Assembly: GCA_003155565.1 (NCBI GenBank)
Contig: PMDM01000481.1
Span: 1 to 5,967 of the forward strand
Direction: 5' to 3'
Length of the DNA stretch: 5,967 nt
Source of the DNA: Methylococcaceae bacterium
GTDB lineage: Bacteria; Pseudomonadota; Gammaproteobacteria; Methylococcales; Methylomonadaceae
Under the pieces are notes generated by a model that saw only the letters and a list, made by a program, of their open reading frames with translations, did no database searches and was not told the DNA's origin. Both the position numbers and the translations under genes were made by a program. Within the stretch, counting starts at the first letter, position 1; every line of letters begins with the position of its first letter. Below are positions 5,449 to 5,967 of this stretch, piece by piece.

Positions 5449-5967
5449 CTAACTGTAAATAACCTTACCAGCTTGCAAAGTATAGATAACCCGACCTTTA
5501 AAAACCTGCCCCCAAAATGGTGTGTTCACACCTTGGCTACGCCAGTTATCCGAATTGACTTGCCAATCTTGGTCAGGATCAAAAATACAAAGATCGGCGG
5601 TGAAGCCCAGGGTTAACGCCCCTCTTTCAAGTTGCAGTATTTGCGCGGGTTCCTGGGTCAGCGCGGCTATGCCTTGTTCGATAGTTAAAGCGCGTTCTGC
5701 CACAAGCCTAAGCATTAATGGCAGCAGGGTTTCCAATGATGAAATACCGGGTTCCGTTTCCGGGAAAGCGCCCAGTTTGGCATCGAGATCATGCGGTTGA
5801 TGGTCTGAGCAAATGCTGTCGATAGTGCCATTCGCCAAGCCTTCGCATAAGGCTTCTTTATCAGTATTGGTACGAAATGGTGGCTGGACGTGATAGGCAC
5901 TATCAAAAGGGATAATATCATTTTCAGTCAGGTGTAGTTGATGGATAGCGACATCGGCGCTGACCGC
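5449..5967 (-). CDS. pyrC: Dihydroorotase-like protein (PyrC/PyrX), C-terminal part, cut by the right edge
   Basis: The visible 172 residues are the second half of a class I dihydroorotase. The frame is open right to the edge, so the start lies outside the window. Recognisable blocks, numbered from the edge, are the VAIHQLHLTEND region (6-17), VQPPFRTNTDKEAL (27-40), LANGTIDSICSDHQPHDLDA (44-63) with the catalytic-type Asp, GISSLETLLPL (74-84), and the C-terminal barrel-closing GALTLGFTADLCIFDPDQDW (117-136). Active enzymes convert carbamoyl-aspartate to dihydroorotate, the third step of pyrimidine synthesis. Here the usual TPHH is IHQ, and the Asn of the NPPLR segment is Gln (VQPPFR). This fits the non-catalytic PyrX form, which serves as a structural partner of aspartate transcarbamoylase (PyrB) in many Pseudomonas-type bacteria. 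The N-terminal metal ligands that would decide this are outside the window. A pyrB gene just beyond the right edge is the expected neighbour. Confidence 0.88.
   Translation of the reverse strand, partial: AVSADVAIHQLHLTENDIIPFDSAYHVQPPFRTNTDKEALCEGLANGTIDSICSDHQPHDLDAKLGAFPETEPGISSLETLLPLMLRLVAERALTIEQGIAALTQEPAQILQLERGALTLGFTADLCIFDPDQDWQVNSDNWRSQGVNTPFWGQVFKGRVIYTLQAGKVIYS

Noticed and set aside
5715..5921. 68-codon minus-strand open frame and the overlapping plus-strand frame at 5522-5800
   Set aside because: Both overlap the dihydroorotase frame, which shows clear family motifs.

Overview
The window reads as a bacterial chromosome segment, most likely from a gammaproteobacterium. The reasons are moderate GC, a class I dihydroorotase-like gene of the type that accompanies aspartate transcarbamoylase, and proteobacterial-looking hypothetical proteins. 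No ribosomal RNA or other strong marker is present, so the assignment below phylum is a guess. Every gene I can support lies on the minus strand, so transcription runs from the right edge to the left edge. No tRNA, rRNA, CRISPR array, insertion sequence or integrase is visible.

Right to left: (1) 5967-5449 is the C-terminal part of a dihydroorotase-like protein (PyrC/PyrX), cut by the window edge. (2) After only 8 bases comes a DUF6624-type protein (5440-4882), split by an apparent one-base insertion near 5050. (3) After a 107-base gap comes an intact 490-residue, roughly 14-helix polysaccharide flippase of the PST/Wzx type (4774-3302). (4) After 178 bases with two inverted repeats comes a broken gene (3123-2558). 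Its first part looks like a winged-helix or kleisin-like subunit, possibly related to MksF/JetA of condensin-like systems. It changes frame near 2760, and no partner genes follow. (5) About 255 bases without a gene, overlapped at the right by the tail of the relic, carry a cluster of TGGTCA words. (6) A conserved hypothetical protein with an N-terminal GWGSLVW motif (2302-1745) follows. (7) A two-gene unit comes last: a small Mrr-type nuclease (1570-1004), overlapping by 8 bases a Sel1-repeat protein (1011 to the left edge). The Sel1 frame is broken near 90-98, and a sixth Sel1 repeat continues in another frame out of the window.

The right part joins pyrimidine biosynthesis to surface polysaccharide export by proximity only. 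The left part looks like accessory or defence-type cargo: a coupled nuclease/Sel1 pair beside a condensin-like relic. The best candidate for something undescribed is the Mrr-nuclease/Sel1 pair. The strongest caution is that three of the seven loci carry single-base frame changes. That means either real decay or an error-prone assembly, and the two must be separated before any biological reading.
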